A stretch of DNA of 64,000 bases from Gemmatimonadota bacterium. GTDB lineage: Bacteria; JAAXHH01. The stretch covers positions 60,428 to 124,427 of the forward strand of contig VXTP01000033.1 in NCBI GenBank assembly GCA_009837395.1, given 5' to 3'. The notes under the pieces are model-generated. The model saw only the letters and a list, made by a program, of their open reading frames with translations. It made no database searches and was not told where the DNA came from. Positions 48,970-56,558 of this stretch are shown one piece after another; the stretch's first letter is position 1; every line of letters begins with the position of its first letter. Both the position numbers and the translations under genes were made by a program.

Positions 48970-50303
48970 GCATTGAACCCTTGCCGCATGTCCTGCTCAT
49001 CGAGGTTGCGACCGATGAAAACGAGTTGGTTGTGGCGGGGATCGTCCCCCCATTCGCGATCCGGCTGGCCGTCAAAGAGCATATGAACTCCCTGAAAGAC
49101 GAAGCGACGGGACTCGCCCGCGAGGCTGATGAAGCCCTTCATCCGGAAGATGTCCACCCCCCGTTCACGGAGCAGTTCGCCCAGCCACATATTGAGCCGG
49201 TCGGGATCGACATCGCCCTCATGCTCGATGGCGATAGAACCCACTTCGTCGTCGTGCTCATGCTGTGCGACCCAGGTGCGTTCGACCTCATGCGCGATGG
49301 TCTCTCCGTCTGCGTTCCTCAACTGGATATCGAATTCATCCGCGGTGTGCTGGGTGAAGAGGCCGACCCGCGTCTGCCTGCCGACCTCCAGGAAGAAGGA
49401 CTTGCGCCCCGTGGAGTCGAGCTCGAGATTCACATGCTTCCCAACAGGAATCGCTTCGCCCGGGCCAAGGTCCTTCGCGGTTTCGGCATACCTGCGCACA
49501 CACCACTCCGCGCCTTCACGGAGGGCGGCGTCATCCGTGCCCTGGTCCGGCACGACGACGAGTGACATGGCCGGATCGGGCCCCTCGGCGAGACTGAGCT
49601 CGTATCGGCCGGCATCGAGCGTATAGACGCCCGTCCATTCAAACGGGTATTCGGGCTCGAGGAAAGTGGGACGACGCTCGAGCACATCGTCCAGGTCGAA
49701 GGCTTCGAGGTTGAGCACCGTGTCGACGGGAACCTCCGCCCGCTCGCTGCGCACGACTTTGGCCATTCGGTTCATTTCCCGGAGACGGGTTTCGAGCCGG
49801 TCGAGTACCTCGTCGTCGACGAGGTCCGTCTTGTTGAGCACCAGGACGTCCGCGAAGGCGATTTGCTCGGTGCTTTCGTCGCTTCGACCGAGCTGCTGCT
49901 CGATGTGGGCGGCATCGACGAGCGTGACGATCCCGTCAAGGGCGTACTCGTCGCGGATTTCGTCGTCCATGAAGAAGGTCTGGGCCACCGGACCGGGATC
50001 GGCGAGCCCCGTGGTCTCCACCAGCACATAGTCGAACTTGTCGCGGCGCTTCATGAGATTGCTGAGTACGCGGATGAGATCTCCGCGCACCGTGCAGCAG
50101 ATGCAGCCGTTCGACATCTCGAAGATTTCTTCGTCTGCGTCGATAACGAGCGCCTGATCGATGCCTACCTCCCCGTACTCGTTCTCGATCACGGCGATGC
50201 GCTTTCCGTGCTCCTCGGTCAGGATCCGGTTGAGCAGGGTCGTCTTCCCGGATCCGAGGAAACCGGTGAGGATGGAAACAGGTACTTTTTGCGGCGAGAT
50301 CAT
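48957..50303 (-). CDS. COG0523/CobW-family GTPase (zinc chaperone type), long form
   Basis: 448-aa G3E GTPase. P-loop 'ILTGFLGSGKTTLLNRIL' (about residue 10), metal-binding '[12 protein letters not shown]' (CxCC, about 73), 'VLNKTDLVDDE' (NKxD), and C-terminal CobW_C domain ('DIFRMKGFISLAGESRRFVFQGVHMLFDGQPDREWG'). Contains acidic/His-rich 'HEHDDEVGSIAIEHEGDVD'. Family members deliver Zn(II) to client enzymes under zinc limitation (ZNG1/ZigA/YeiR types). An inserted region at about 210-330 lengthens it relative to usual 320-400 aa. Zur-controlled context supports a zinc role. Confidence 0.88.
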   Translation of the reverse strand: MISPQKVPVSILTGFLGSGKTTLLNRILTEEHGKRIAVIENEYGEVGIDQALVIDADEEIFEMSNGCICCTVRGDLIRVLSNLMKRRDKFDYVLVETTGLADPGPVAQTFFMDDEIRDEYALDGIVTLVDAAHIEQQLGRSDESTEQIAFADVLVLNKTDLVDDEVLDRLETRLREMNRMAKVVRSERAEVPVDTVLNLEAFDLDDVLERRPTFLEPEYPFEWTGVYTLDAGRYELSLAEGPDPAMSLVVVPDQGTDDAALREGAEWCVRRYAETAKDLGPGEAIPVGKHVNLELDSTGRKSFFLEVGRQTRVGLFTQHTADEFDIQLRNADGETIAHEVERTWVAQHEHDDEVGSIAIEHEGDVDPDRLNMWLGELLRERGVDIFRMKGFISLAGESRRFVFQGVHMLFDGQPDREWGDDPRHNQLVFIGRNLDEQDMRQGFNACLV

Positions 50304-50315
50304 CTGGTTTCTCCT

Positions 50316-50621
50316 TTATGGGTTTGCTGGGTATTCGGGGACGGCCGCCGGGGTGTCGAAACCCCATGTCCTGCAGACCCGGACCAGGTCTTCGGCGTCC
50401 ACGGATTCAATGGACTTGTGCAGCTTGCACTGAAGCTGTGGCGCATCGGGCCGTAGCAGGCCGATCACGGTTTCGACAGGCGCGCAGCCTTCTTCGAGAC
50501 AAGCCAGTTCGGTGACCGTGACCGTCATGTCATCGGAAAGGCTCAGTGCTTCGCGCAATGCCTCCTTGATGTATCGGACCCGTTCGCGGTTCGGGCGACG
50601 GGGTGACGTGTTGATCAACAT
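50316..50621 (-). CDS. Conserved small protein between the two COG0523 GTPases
   Basis: 101 aa, not assigned. N-terminus basic with a helix ('RERVRYIKEALREALSLSDDMTVTVTEL'), then 'ACLEEGCAPVETVIGLLRP' (C-x4-C), 'LQCKLHKSIESVD' and a C-terminal 'VCRTWGF'. Four Cys and one His in 60 residues suggest metal binding or handover. I recall similar 'ELAC.E.GCPP.ET' proteins beside CobW genes in Proteobacteria, but have no function to offer. It sits 40 bp after one GTPase and 12 bp before the other, a likely partner. Confidence 0.6.
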   Translation of the reverse strand: MLINTSPRRPNRERVRYIKEALREALSLSDDMTVTVTELACLEEGCAPVETVIGLLRPDAPQLQCKLHKSIESVDAEDLVRVCRTWGFDTPAAVPEYPANP

Positions 50622-50661
50622 GTGCTTTCCTTTTCCTGCGACAGGTATGAGGCCGAGTCGG

Positions 50662-51882
50662 TCAGGCCGGCTCCTCGGCCATTTGAAGTTCCGGAAACGG
50701 ATTCGGGGCCTCAGCCCAGACCTTGCTGTCGGCGGCGGCGAGGCGCTCGTCGAGCAGGCACGCGTCGAGGCGTGCGCGTATCGTCTCCTCGTTCATCTGC
50801 TGGCCGATGAAGACCAGTTGCTGCGCGCGATCACCGAAGCGGGGATCCCAGCCCGGCTGCCGATCCGGCCGCTGATCCTCCGGATGCCCCCAGTGTTCGC
50901 GAGGTATGGCCGCCCACCACATCCCCAGGGGTTTCACGGTGCTGCCGCCGCCGGCCTGCGCCCACTCGTAGGCGACCCGATGGTCCGCGGCGACCCAGAA
51001 GAAGCCCTTCGAGCGGAGCACGCCGTACCAGTTCTCGTCGTCGTGCAGGAAGGCCCACAGCTTCTCGGCGTCGAAGGGCTGCGACGTCCGGTAGGTGAAG
51101 CTCGAGATCCCGTATTCTTCGGTCTCCGGCGTGTGTTCGCCCTGAAGCTCACGAATCCAGCCGGCGGAACTCTCCGCCTTCTCGTAGTCGAACAGGTTCG
51201 TGTCGAGCACGCGTTCGAGCGGGACCCTTCCATGCGTCGTCCTGAGGATCTCGGCGCCGGGGTTGAGCGCTTTCACGATGGCCTCGACCTCGAGCGCCTG
51301 TTCGTCGCTCACGAGATCGAGTTTGTTGAGCACGATGACGTCGGCGAACTCGATCTGGTCGGTGAGCAGATCGGTTACCGTCCGGTAATCTTCTTCACCC
51401 AGGGACTCACCGCGGTCCTGAAGCGCATCGGCGGCGGCGTAGTCCCGCAGGAAGCTCGCCGCGTCCACGACCGTGACCATCGTGTCGAGACGCGAAACCT
51501 GACTCAGGCTCACACCGTTCTCGTCCTCGAAGGTGAAGGTCTGCGCGACCGGAATGGGCTCCGAGATCCCAGTGGACTCGATGAGCAGGTAGTCGAAGCG
51601 TCTCTCCTGCGCGAGCCGTGCAACCTCGGCGAGCAGGTCGTCTCGCAGCGTGCAGCAGATGCAGCCGTTCGACATCTCGACCAGCTTCTCCTCGGTCCGC
51701 GAGAGCTGGGCACCGCTGTGCTCAACGAGCGCCGCGTCGATGTTGACCTCGCTCATGTCGTTGACGATGACCGCGACGCGCATGCCCTCGCGGTTGTTGA
51801 GCACGTTGTTGAGCAGCGAGGTTTTTCCGGCGCCGAGAAAGCCGGACAGGACGGTAACGGGTAGTTTTTCTGACAGGGGCAT
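50662..51882 (-). CDS. COG0523 GTPase, ZigA/YciC-like zinc chaperone
   Basis: 406 aa from ATG 51882 (AAGGA 7 nt upstream); the track's 51900 start contains that ribosome site. P-loop '[20 protein letters not shown]', '[11 protein letters not shown]', metal motif '[16 protein letters not shown]', '[11 protein letters not shown]' and a CobW_C domain with '[23 protein letters not shown]' and '[23 protein letters not shown]'. This C-terminal pattern is that of ZigA/YciC-type zinc-starvation GTPases, distinct from the other copy in this operon. Lies directly after zur. Confidence 0.9.
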   Translation of the reverse strand: MPLSEKLPVTVLSGFLGAGKTSLLNNVLNNREGMRVAVIVNDMSEVNIDAALVEHSGAQLSRTEEKLVEMSNGCICCTLRDDLLAEVARLAQERRFDYLLIESTGISEPIPVAQTFTFEDENGVSLSQVSRLDTMVTVVDAASFLRDYAAADALQDRGESLGEEDYRTVTDLLTDQIEFADVIVLNKLDLVSDEQALEVEAIVKALNPGAEILRTTHGRVPLERVLDTNLFDYEKAESSAGWIRELQGEHTPETEEYGISSFTYRTSQPFDAEKLWAFLHDDENWYGVLRSKGFFWVAADHRVAYEWAQAGGGSTVKPLGMWWAAIPREHWGHPEDQRPDRQPGWDPRFGDRAQQLVFIGQQMNEETIRARLDACLLDERLAAADSKVWAEAPNPFPELQMAEEPA

Positions 51883-51946
51883 TGCTGTTCCTTCAGTCAT
51901 TGGGTGGTGAATCCGTCGAGCGAATTAGAATCGATAAGGGTTCATC

Positions 51947-52408
51947 TCAGTCCGTATCGTCTTTCTCCGAACTGCACTGTGCGCAGGTGCCCAGCAGTTC
52001 GACGACCGGTCGCCGGGTCCGGAATCCAATCTCCTTGCCCGCCGCATTCAGGCTCCTGGCCACGCTGGGGTCTTCAACTTCGGCGACCTCGCCGCAGTCG
52101 TCGCAGATCAGGAACTGGCCGGCGTGGGGATGATCCGGATGTGCACAGCCCACATAGGCGTTCAGGGTCTCGAGCCTGTGCACCAGGCCCTGCTCGAGCA
52201 GGAAATTCAATGCCCGGTAGACCGTCGGTGGCGCGGGATTCCGGACGACTCCGCGCATGCGCTCCAATAGGTCGTAAGCACTGAGCGGTTTTTCGGCTAC
52301 GCACAGCAGTTGAAGCGCGGCCTTGCGTTGTTCGGTCAGCCGCGCGCCGCGCTCACGGCACAGCACCTCGGCTCGTTCCAGTACCTGGGAAAGCGCTTTG
52401 TTATTCAC
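51947..52408 (-). CDS. zur: Fur-family zinc uptake regulator Zur
   Basis: 153 aa from GTG 52408, 4 nt after AAGGAGAG (the track starts upstream of that site). Winged-helix with 'LTEQRKAALQLLCVAEKPLSAYDLLERM' and 'PPTVYRALNFLLEQGLVHRLETLNAYVGC'. Metal-site residues: 'CAHPDHPHAGQFLICDDCGEVAEVED' and a C-terminal 'CAQCSSEK' forming the structural Cys4 zinc site. Encoded within the znu operon, whose promoter bears a Zur box, so Zur is probably autoregulated. Fits Zur rather than Fur/Nur by context. Confidence 0.9.
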   Translation of the reverse strand: MNNKALSQVLERAEVLCRERGARLTEQRKAALQLLCVAEKPLSAYDLLERMRGVVRNPAPPTVYRALNFLLEQGLVHRLETLNAYVGCAHPDHPHAGQFLICDDCGEVAEVEDPSVARSLNAAGKEIGFRTRRPVVELLGTCAQCSSEKDDTD

Positions 52409-52425
52409 AGGTCTCTCCTTCCCGA

Positions 52426-53355
52426 TCAATCGCCCAGGGCGGCGACCAGTGTTCGGATGTTGTGCAACATCATGTCAAGGTGAGTATCAGCCGGTCCACC
52501 CGCCTTCGACAGCGCGTCGGAATAGAGCGTGCCGCCGATCTGTGCTCCGGTTTCACGGACGATCTGGTCGAGCAGGCGCCGGTCGGAGATGTTGTCGATG
52601 AAGACGGCCGGGATCTTTTCCCTGTTGATCTGACGTATCAGCCTGGCCACGTCGCCGGCGGACGGCTCCGCTTCGGTGCTGAAACCGACCGGGGCACGGA
52701 ACTCGATGCCGTAGGCTGCGGACAGATAGCCAAATGCGTCGTGGGAGGTGACCACCATGCGCCGTTCGGCCGGAAGCGACTCGATCGTCTCGCGTACCTG
52801 TGCCTCGACCGCGTCGATCTCCTCCATGTACCGCGTCGTGTTGCGGCGATAGGTCTCGGCCCCCGCCGGGTCGACCGCGGCCAATCCACCGGCGATGTTG
52901 CGGACATAGATCCGGGCGTTGTCCAGGCTCTGCCACGCATGGGGATCGATCTCGCGGTGGCCGCTTTCCCCTACCCAGAGGGGCTTGACGCCGGCGGTCG
53001 CCGTCACCACCCGTCCCTCGTACCCGGATGCCTTCGTCAGGCGGTCTATCCAGCCCTCAAAACCCAGTCCATTGACGACCAGCAACCTGGCTTCGGCGAC
53101 GGTCCGGGCGTCCGCCGGGGTCGGCTGATAAACGTGCGCGTCTTCGCCGGGACCGACGAGGGTGGTCACGTGCACCCGGTCACCGCCTATCTGCCGGACT
53201 ATATCACCCAGGATGCTGAACGACGCGACCACTTCGATGGAGGTGTCGGCCCGAGCGGTACCCGCCCCTGACACGGCGATCAAACAGGCGGCGAAGACAA
53301 AAGAGTGGAGAGATCGAATAAACAACTTGGCCCTTTCCTGGTTCATATCTGGCAT
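52426..53355 (-). CDS. znuA: Zinc ABC transporter substrate-binding protein ZnuA
   Basis: 309 aa. N-terminal signal ('SFVFAACLIAVSGAGTARA'). Cluster A-I metal-binding fold: His in 'GEDAHVYQPTPADARTV' (about H75), 'REIDPHAWQSLDNARIYVRNI' (about H144), 'VVTSHDAFGYLSAAYGIE' (about H208) and a late Asp ('GGTLYSDALSK'). The His-rich loop common in ZnuA is missing, which is seen in many family members. The ATG overlaps the znuB stop (TAATG). Delivers periplasmic Zn(II) to ZnuB. Confidence 0.92.
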   Translation of the reverse strand: MPDMNQERAKLFIRSLHSFVFAACLIAVSGAGTARADTSIEVVASFSILGDIVRQIGGDRVHVTTLVGPGEDAHVYQPTPADARTVAEARLLVVNGLGFEGWIDRLTKASGYEGRVVTATAGVKPLWVGESGHREIDPHAWQSLDNARIYVRNIAGGLAAVDPAGAETYRRNTTRYMEEIDAVEAQVRETIESLPAERRMVVTSHDAFGYLSAAYGIEFRAPVGFSTEAEPSAGDVARLIRQINREKIPAVFIDNISDRRLLDQIVRETGAQIGGTLYSDALSKAGGPADTHLDMMLHNIRTLVAALGD

Positions 53356-54221
53356 TATGCTTCCAGATGACGGCGTGGCCTGAGGTGCGTCATGATTACG
53401 CCGTCAGGCCCGAAGGACAGTGAGAACAGATAGAACGCCCCCGCCGTCAGGATGATGGCGGGGCCGGAAGGCAGACTGGCGTGATAGGACAACAACAGGC
53501 CGACATACCCACCCACAAAGGCCGCAAGCACACCGATGACCACCAGGGGCGTGAGATCCCGCGTCCAGAACCGGGCGGCAGCGGCGGGAAGGATCATGAT
53601 CCCAACCGCCATCAGGGTCCCCAGCGCATGAAACCCGCCCACCAGGTTGAACACCGCCAGCACGAGAAAACTGTAGTGGCCCACCGGGCTCAGGGAACTC
53701 ACCGAGCGGAGAAAGCCCGGGTCGAAACACTCCATCACCAATGGCCGGTAGAGGACAGCGAGCCCAAACAGGGTGACCGTGGCGATGCCCGCGACCAGGT
53801 ATATGGCCGCATCGTTCAATGCGAGCACCGTACCGAACAGGATGTGCAGCAGGTCGACGTTGCTGCCACGCGTCGAGACGATGACGACCCCGACGGCGAG
53901 GGAAATCAGATAGAAGGCGGCCAGGCTGGAATCCTCACGGGCCACGGTGGTGCGGGCCACCAGTCCGGAGAGCATGGCCACGGTCACCCCCGCGATCACA
54001 CCGCCGAGGGTCATGGCACCGAGCGACAGCCCCGCCACGAGGTATCCGAGCGCCGCGCCGGGAAGAATGGCATGGGCCATGGCATCCCCGGTCAGACTCA
54101 TCCGCCGCAGGGTCAGGAACACCCCGATGGGGGTAGCCCCCAGCGAAAGGGCAAGGCACCCGACCAGGGCCCGGCGCATGAAGCCGAATTCGACGAAGGG
54201 GGCGATGACGGCATCGTACAT
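53355..54221 (-). CDS. znuB: Zinc ABC transporter permease ZnuB
   Basis: 288-aa inner-membrane permease of the ABC-3 family with about eight hydrophobic helices ('RRALVGCLALSLGATPIGVFLTLRRMSLTGDAMAHAILPG', 'LGGFHALGTLMAVGIMILPAAAARFW'). I start at ATG 54221 behind GGAGG; the track's 54497 start runs through znuC. Ends in a basic 'HLRPRRHLEA'. It lies 49 bp after znuC. Confidence 0.92.
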   Translation of the reverse strand: MYDAVIAPFVEFGFMRRALVGCLALSLGATPIGVFLTLRRMSLTGDAMAHAILPGAALGYLVAGLSLGAMTLGGVIAGVTVAMLSGLVARTTVAREDSSLAAFYLISLAVGVVIVSTRGSNVDLLHILFGTVLALNDAAIYLVAGIATVTLFGLAVLYRPLVMECFDPGFLRSVSSLSPVGHYSFLVLAVFNLVGGFHALGTLMAVGIMILPAAAARFWTRDLTPLVVIGVLAAFVGGYVGLLLSYHASLPSGPAIILTAGAFYLFSLSFGPDGVIMTHLRPRRHLEA

Positions 54222-54270
54222 CACGCGTCCTCCATAGGAAAGTCCACCGGACTGGAGGGAACCCAGGCGT

Positions 54271-55020
54271 TCATCTGACGCATACGGCCGCTCCTTCGTC
54301 AAAGGCCTCGGTGAGACGGCGCGCATGGTCGAGATTCGCCGGGGAAAGGACGTCCTCCGTCGGTCCGGCGGCGATCTGCTCGCGGGCCAGCAGAAGGGTC
54401 TCGGGGAACTCCGACCGGACCTGGTCCAGGTCGTGCAGAACGGCGACCACTGTCCGCCGCTCCCGGTGCCAGCGGCGAATGAGCCCCTTGAGATCACGCA
54501 CCGTCGCCGAATCGATGGCCGTGAACGGTTCGTCCAGCAGGATCAGCCGAGCATCCTGGAGGAGCAGGCGGGCGAACAGGGCACGTTGCATCTGCCCCCC
54601 GGAGAGCGTGCCGATGGGGCGCCGCTCGAAACCACCCAGCCCCACGGTATCCAGGGCCTCGCCTACCATCCGGTCGCCTTCCCGTCCGAACCGACGGGAA
54701 GCCCCCCTTTGCCTCCACAGTCCCATGGCCACCACGTCGAAGACCGAGATCGGAAAGCTCCAGTCTATTTCGGCCTGTTGAGGGAGGTACGCGATTTCCG
54801 AAGGGTCGATCCCCGTCAACCTGATTGCACCGCCAAGTGGCGCGAGGCTGCCGATGGTCCCTTTGAGCAGCGTCGACTTCCCGGCGCCGTTAGGTCCCAC
54901 CACGGCGACGAGGGCACCGGCACGGATGGCGTAATCGAGATGATGGACCGCGGGATGGCGGTCGTATCCGAGGGTCAGATTGTCGAAACGCAAGATCGTG
55001 CTGTCCATTGTCGCACTCAT
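54271..55020 (-). CDS. znuC: Zinc ABC transporter ATP-binding protein ZnuC
   Basis: 249 aa. 'AVVGPNGAGKSTLLKGTIGS' (Walker A, about residue 37), 'GTLSGGQMQRALFARLLLQ' (ABC signature), 'ARLILLDEPFTAID' (Walker B) and 'VAVLHDLDQV' (H-loop). ATG 55020 overlaps the stop of a 36-codon ORF upstream (ATGA), so I choose it over the track's 55047. Confidence 0.93.
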   Translation of the reverse strand: MSATMDSTILRFDNLTLGYDRHPAVHHLDYAIRAGALVAVVGPNGAGKSTLLKGTIGSLAPLGGAIRLTGIDPSEIAYLPQQAEIDWSFPISVFDVVAMGLWRQRGASRRFGREGDRMVGEALDTVGLGGFERRPIGTLSGGQMQRALFARLLLQDARLILLDEPFTAIDSATVRDLKGLIRRWHRERRTVVAVLHDLDQVRSEFPETLLLAREQIAAGPTEDVLSPANLDHARRLTEAFDEGAAVCVR

Positions 55021-55127
55021 ATCAGGGCCCAGGCGACTGCGAACCACAGCAGTCCGGTGGCGACGCCGGCCAGCGCAATGCGTGCTCCGATGCCGGCTCG
55101 AAGAGGTGAAAATCCCGCTTTGTTCAT
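55017..55127 (-). CDS. 36-aa single-pass membrane protein in the znu operon
   Basis: Absent from the ORF track because of its length. It starts with ATG at 55127, stays open for 36 codons and ends in a TGA that overlaps znuC's ATG (ATGA). The translation has a basic N-terminus ('MNKAGFSPLRAGIGAR') and one hydrophobic helix ('IALAGVATGLLWFAVAWALI'). Position, coupling and topology argue that it is real; it could stabilise ZnuB or the NicO-like permease. Its ribosome site is weak (AAAGG, about 14 nt upstream). Confidence 0.6.
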   Translation of the reverse strand: MNKAGFSPLRAGIGARIALAGVATGLLWFAVAWALI

Positions 55128-55189
55128 TTATTACGACATGACCTTTCGCGATGACCGTTCGTGCGGAAACATAAGTCTATTTCCGTCCT

Positions 55190-56215
55190 TTACAAACCCA
55201 CTGCCGGTTTCAGTGCGAACGACGCGTTCAGCGCCCACAATCCCATCAGTACCAGAAAGGTGCCGCCGAGCGCACCCAGGCCGGCGCCGGCCAGCGTCCA
55301 CAGCGGTGACCGGTGAGCGACCACCGTACTCGCCCATGCCCGCGCCTCCGTCGCGATGATGGCCAGGACGACAATGGTGATCGCGGTACCTATGGACATG
55401 GCGATCACGGAGAGCGCGCCAAACCAGATCAGATCCATCGCGGTAGCGAGGATCAGCACAAACACGGCTCCGCTGCAGGGACGCAGTCCAATGGACAAAA
55501 CCACGCCAGCCGCCGCATGCCGGTTGCCGACCGTCTCGATCTCGGCCGCGCTGGGCATATGCCGGCAGGCGCTGCCCGCCCCGTGAACATGGCCGGCATG
55601 GTCGTGGCGGACTTCGCCGGTTACGCGCCGCAGACGTCGAACGCTTTCGGACAGGACGCCGGCCGCGCGTACCAGCAAGTAGAGTCCGACGAGGGCAAGC
55701 AAAGTGAAACTGGCCCGTGTCGCCCACAGTGATGCCGTATCCGTATCTATCGGCAGGCTCCCTGCCAATCCGATCGGCACGCACACCAGTAACAGTGCCG
55801 TCACGCCCTGAAGGAGCGCTGCCGCGGCTCCCATGGCGATACCTCGATTCAACCGGCTTCGTTGGGTCAACAGGTAGGTCGTCAACACGATCTTCCCGTG
55901 TCCGGGCCCCGCGGCATGCAATATACCGTAGAGAAAGCTCGTCAGCACCAAAGCCCAGCCGACGCCATCCGTGCCACGCAGCGATTCAAACTCCTGCATC
56001 AAGCCCATGAGGAATTCATTCTGCAATGCCCAGATCCAGAGCGCTACCTGGTCCCAGATCGCAACTCCCTGGCTGTTGTCGGCGTGACCATCACCCGTGG
56101 ATTGTTCGGCGGCGACATTCTCGACCGGCAGCATCGTTGTCGCGTGGATATCCATCGAGTACGCGACGGCACACAGGCATGCAAGAAAGAACCACATGTT
56201 GCAACTGACCCGCAT
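55190..56215 (-). CDS. NicO/RcnA-like metal permease
   Basis: 341 aa from ATG 56215 (AAAAGG upstream), first gene of the operon. Signal-like start ('MWFFLACLCAVAYSMDIHA'), then six or so helices. Motifs: 'YGILHAAGPGHGKIVLTTYLL' (HAxGPGHxK of the NicO family), a His-rich loop 'VRHDHAGHVHGAGSACRH' and 'GLRPCSGAVFVLILA'. NicO proteins carry nickel or cobalt (uptake or efflux). Under a Zur box with znuABC, zinc import is an attractive alternative specificity. Followed 62 bp later by the 36-aa membrane protein. Confidence 0.82.
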   Translation of the reverse strand: MRVSCNMWFFLACLCAVAYSMDIHATTMLPVENVAAEQSTGDGHADNSQGVAIWDQVALWIWALQNEFLMGLMQEFESLRGTDGVGWALVLTSFLYGILHAAGPGHGKIVLTTYLLTQRSRLNRGIAMGAAAALLQGVTALLLVCVPIGLAGSLPIDTDTASLWATRASFTLLALVGLYLLVRAAGVLSESVRRLRRVTGEVRHDHAGHVHGAGSACRHMPSAAEIETVGNRHAAAGVVLSIGLRPCSGAVFVLILATAMDLIWFGALSVIAMSIGTAITIVVLAIIATEARAWASTVVAHRSPLWTLAGAGLGALGGTFLVLMGLWALNASFALKPAVGL

Positions 56216-56301
56216 CGAACAGTCACCTTTTAACAAACGGAATCCTGAGGTTGTTACCACCGCTATAGACAAAGACCAGTGTGCCGGTTGTCGTCATTTT
56301 T

Positions 56302-56319
56302 GTTATGTTATAACGTAAC
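56302..56319. promoter_or_regulatory. Zur box (operator)
   Basis: 18-bp near-perfect palindrome GTTATGTTATAACGTAAC (16 of 18 positions symmetric). It matches the known proteobacterial Zur operator core (GTTATA..TATAAC). It lies just downstream of the -10 of the operon promoter, where bound Zur would block transcription. Confidence 0.75.
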
Positions 56320-56321
56320 GA

Positions 56322-56349
56322 ATAATAACTAAAAAAAGCACGTTGTCAA
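56322..56349 (-). promoter_or_regulatory. Promoter of the zinc operon
   Basis: Minus strand: TTGACA (56349-56344), 16-nt spacer, TATTAT (56327-56322). Start predicted near 56315, inside the Zur box, giving a leader of about 100 nt before the NicO-like gene. Confidence 0.7.
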
Positions 56350-56537
56350 GCCCAAGATTGCCTGTTCCGTTAAAAGGCAGTCTGTGAAAGCTCGAACGTG
56401 CCGGAAAGTGCAGATTCGGTATGAAACAAGTCCGCTGTTATACGGATTTACGTGTGTTCTGGAATTTCCGAGTGCCAGCCGGAGTTGGAGAGGCGCCAAA
56501 CGGTGCTGGAGGGGGTCTCAGGACGAGTGCCGGACGT
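56350..56537. other. Island right end, no gene seen
   Basis: Together with the promoter and leader this makes a 326-bp gap between the NicO-like gene and guaA. I see no integrase remnant, tRNA or terminator in it; the 67-aa plus-strand ORF there looks non-coding. Confidence 0.5.
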
Positions 56538-56558
56538 GGGTTCATTCCCATTCGATGG
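56538..56558 (+). repeat. guaA-proximal 21-bp att-like direct repeat
   Basis: Perfect match to 45635-45655 in direct orientation. It covers the last codons (coding TIEWE on the minus strand), the TGA stop and 4 bases beyond. Confidence 0.8.

Larger units (their letters stand above)
45635..56558. mobile_element. Genomic island at guaA carrying a Zur-controlled zinc operon
   Basis: A 10.9-kb segment flanked by 21-bp perfect direct repeats, the right one being the last codons and stop of guaA. Removing it would place the guaA stop four bases before the helicase-associated gene on the same strand, a natural operon junction. All twelve internal genes run one way and concern zinc or related metals, unlike the surroundings. 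No integrase is visible, so it may be a degraded or passively mobilised element. guaA 3' ends are recognised island integration sites in other bacteria. Confidence 0.7.

Noticed and set aside
45656-56537. Integrase or transposase in the zinc island
   Set aside because: I looked in both strands and both island ends and found no recombinase motif; all substantial ORFs are accounted for.
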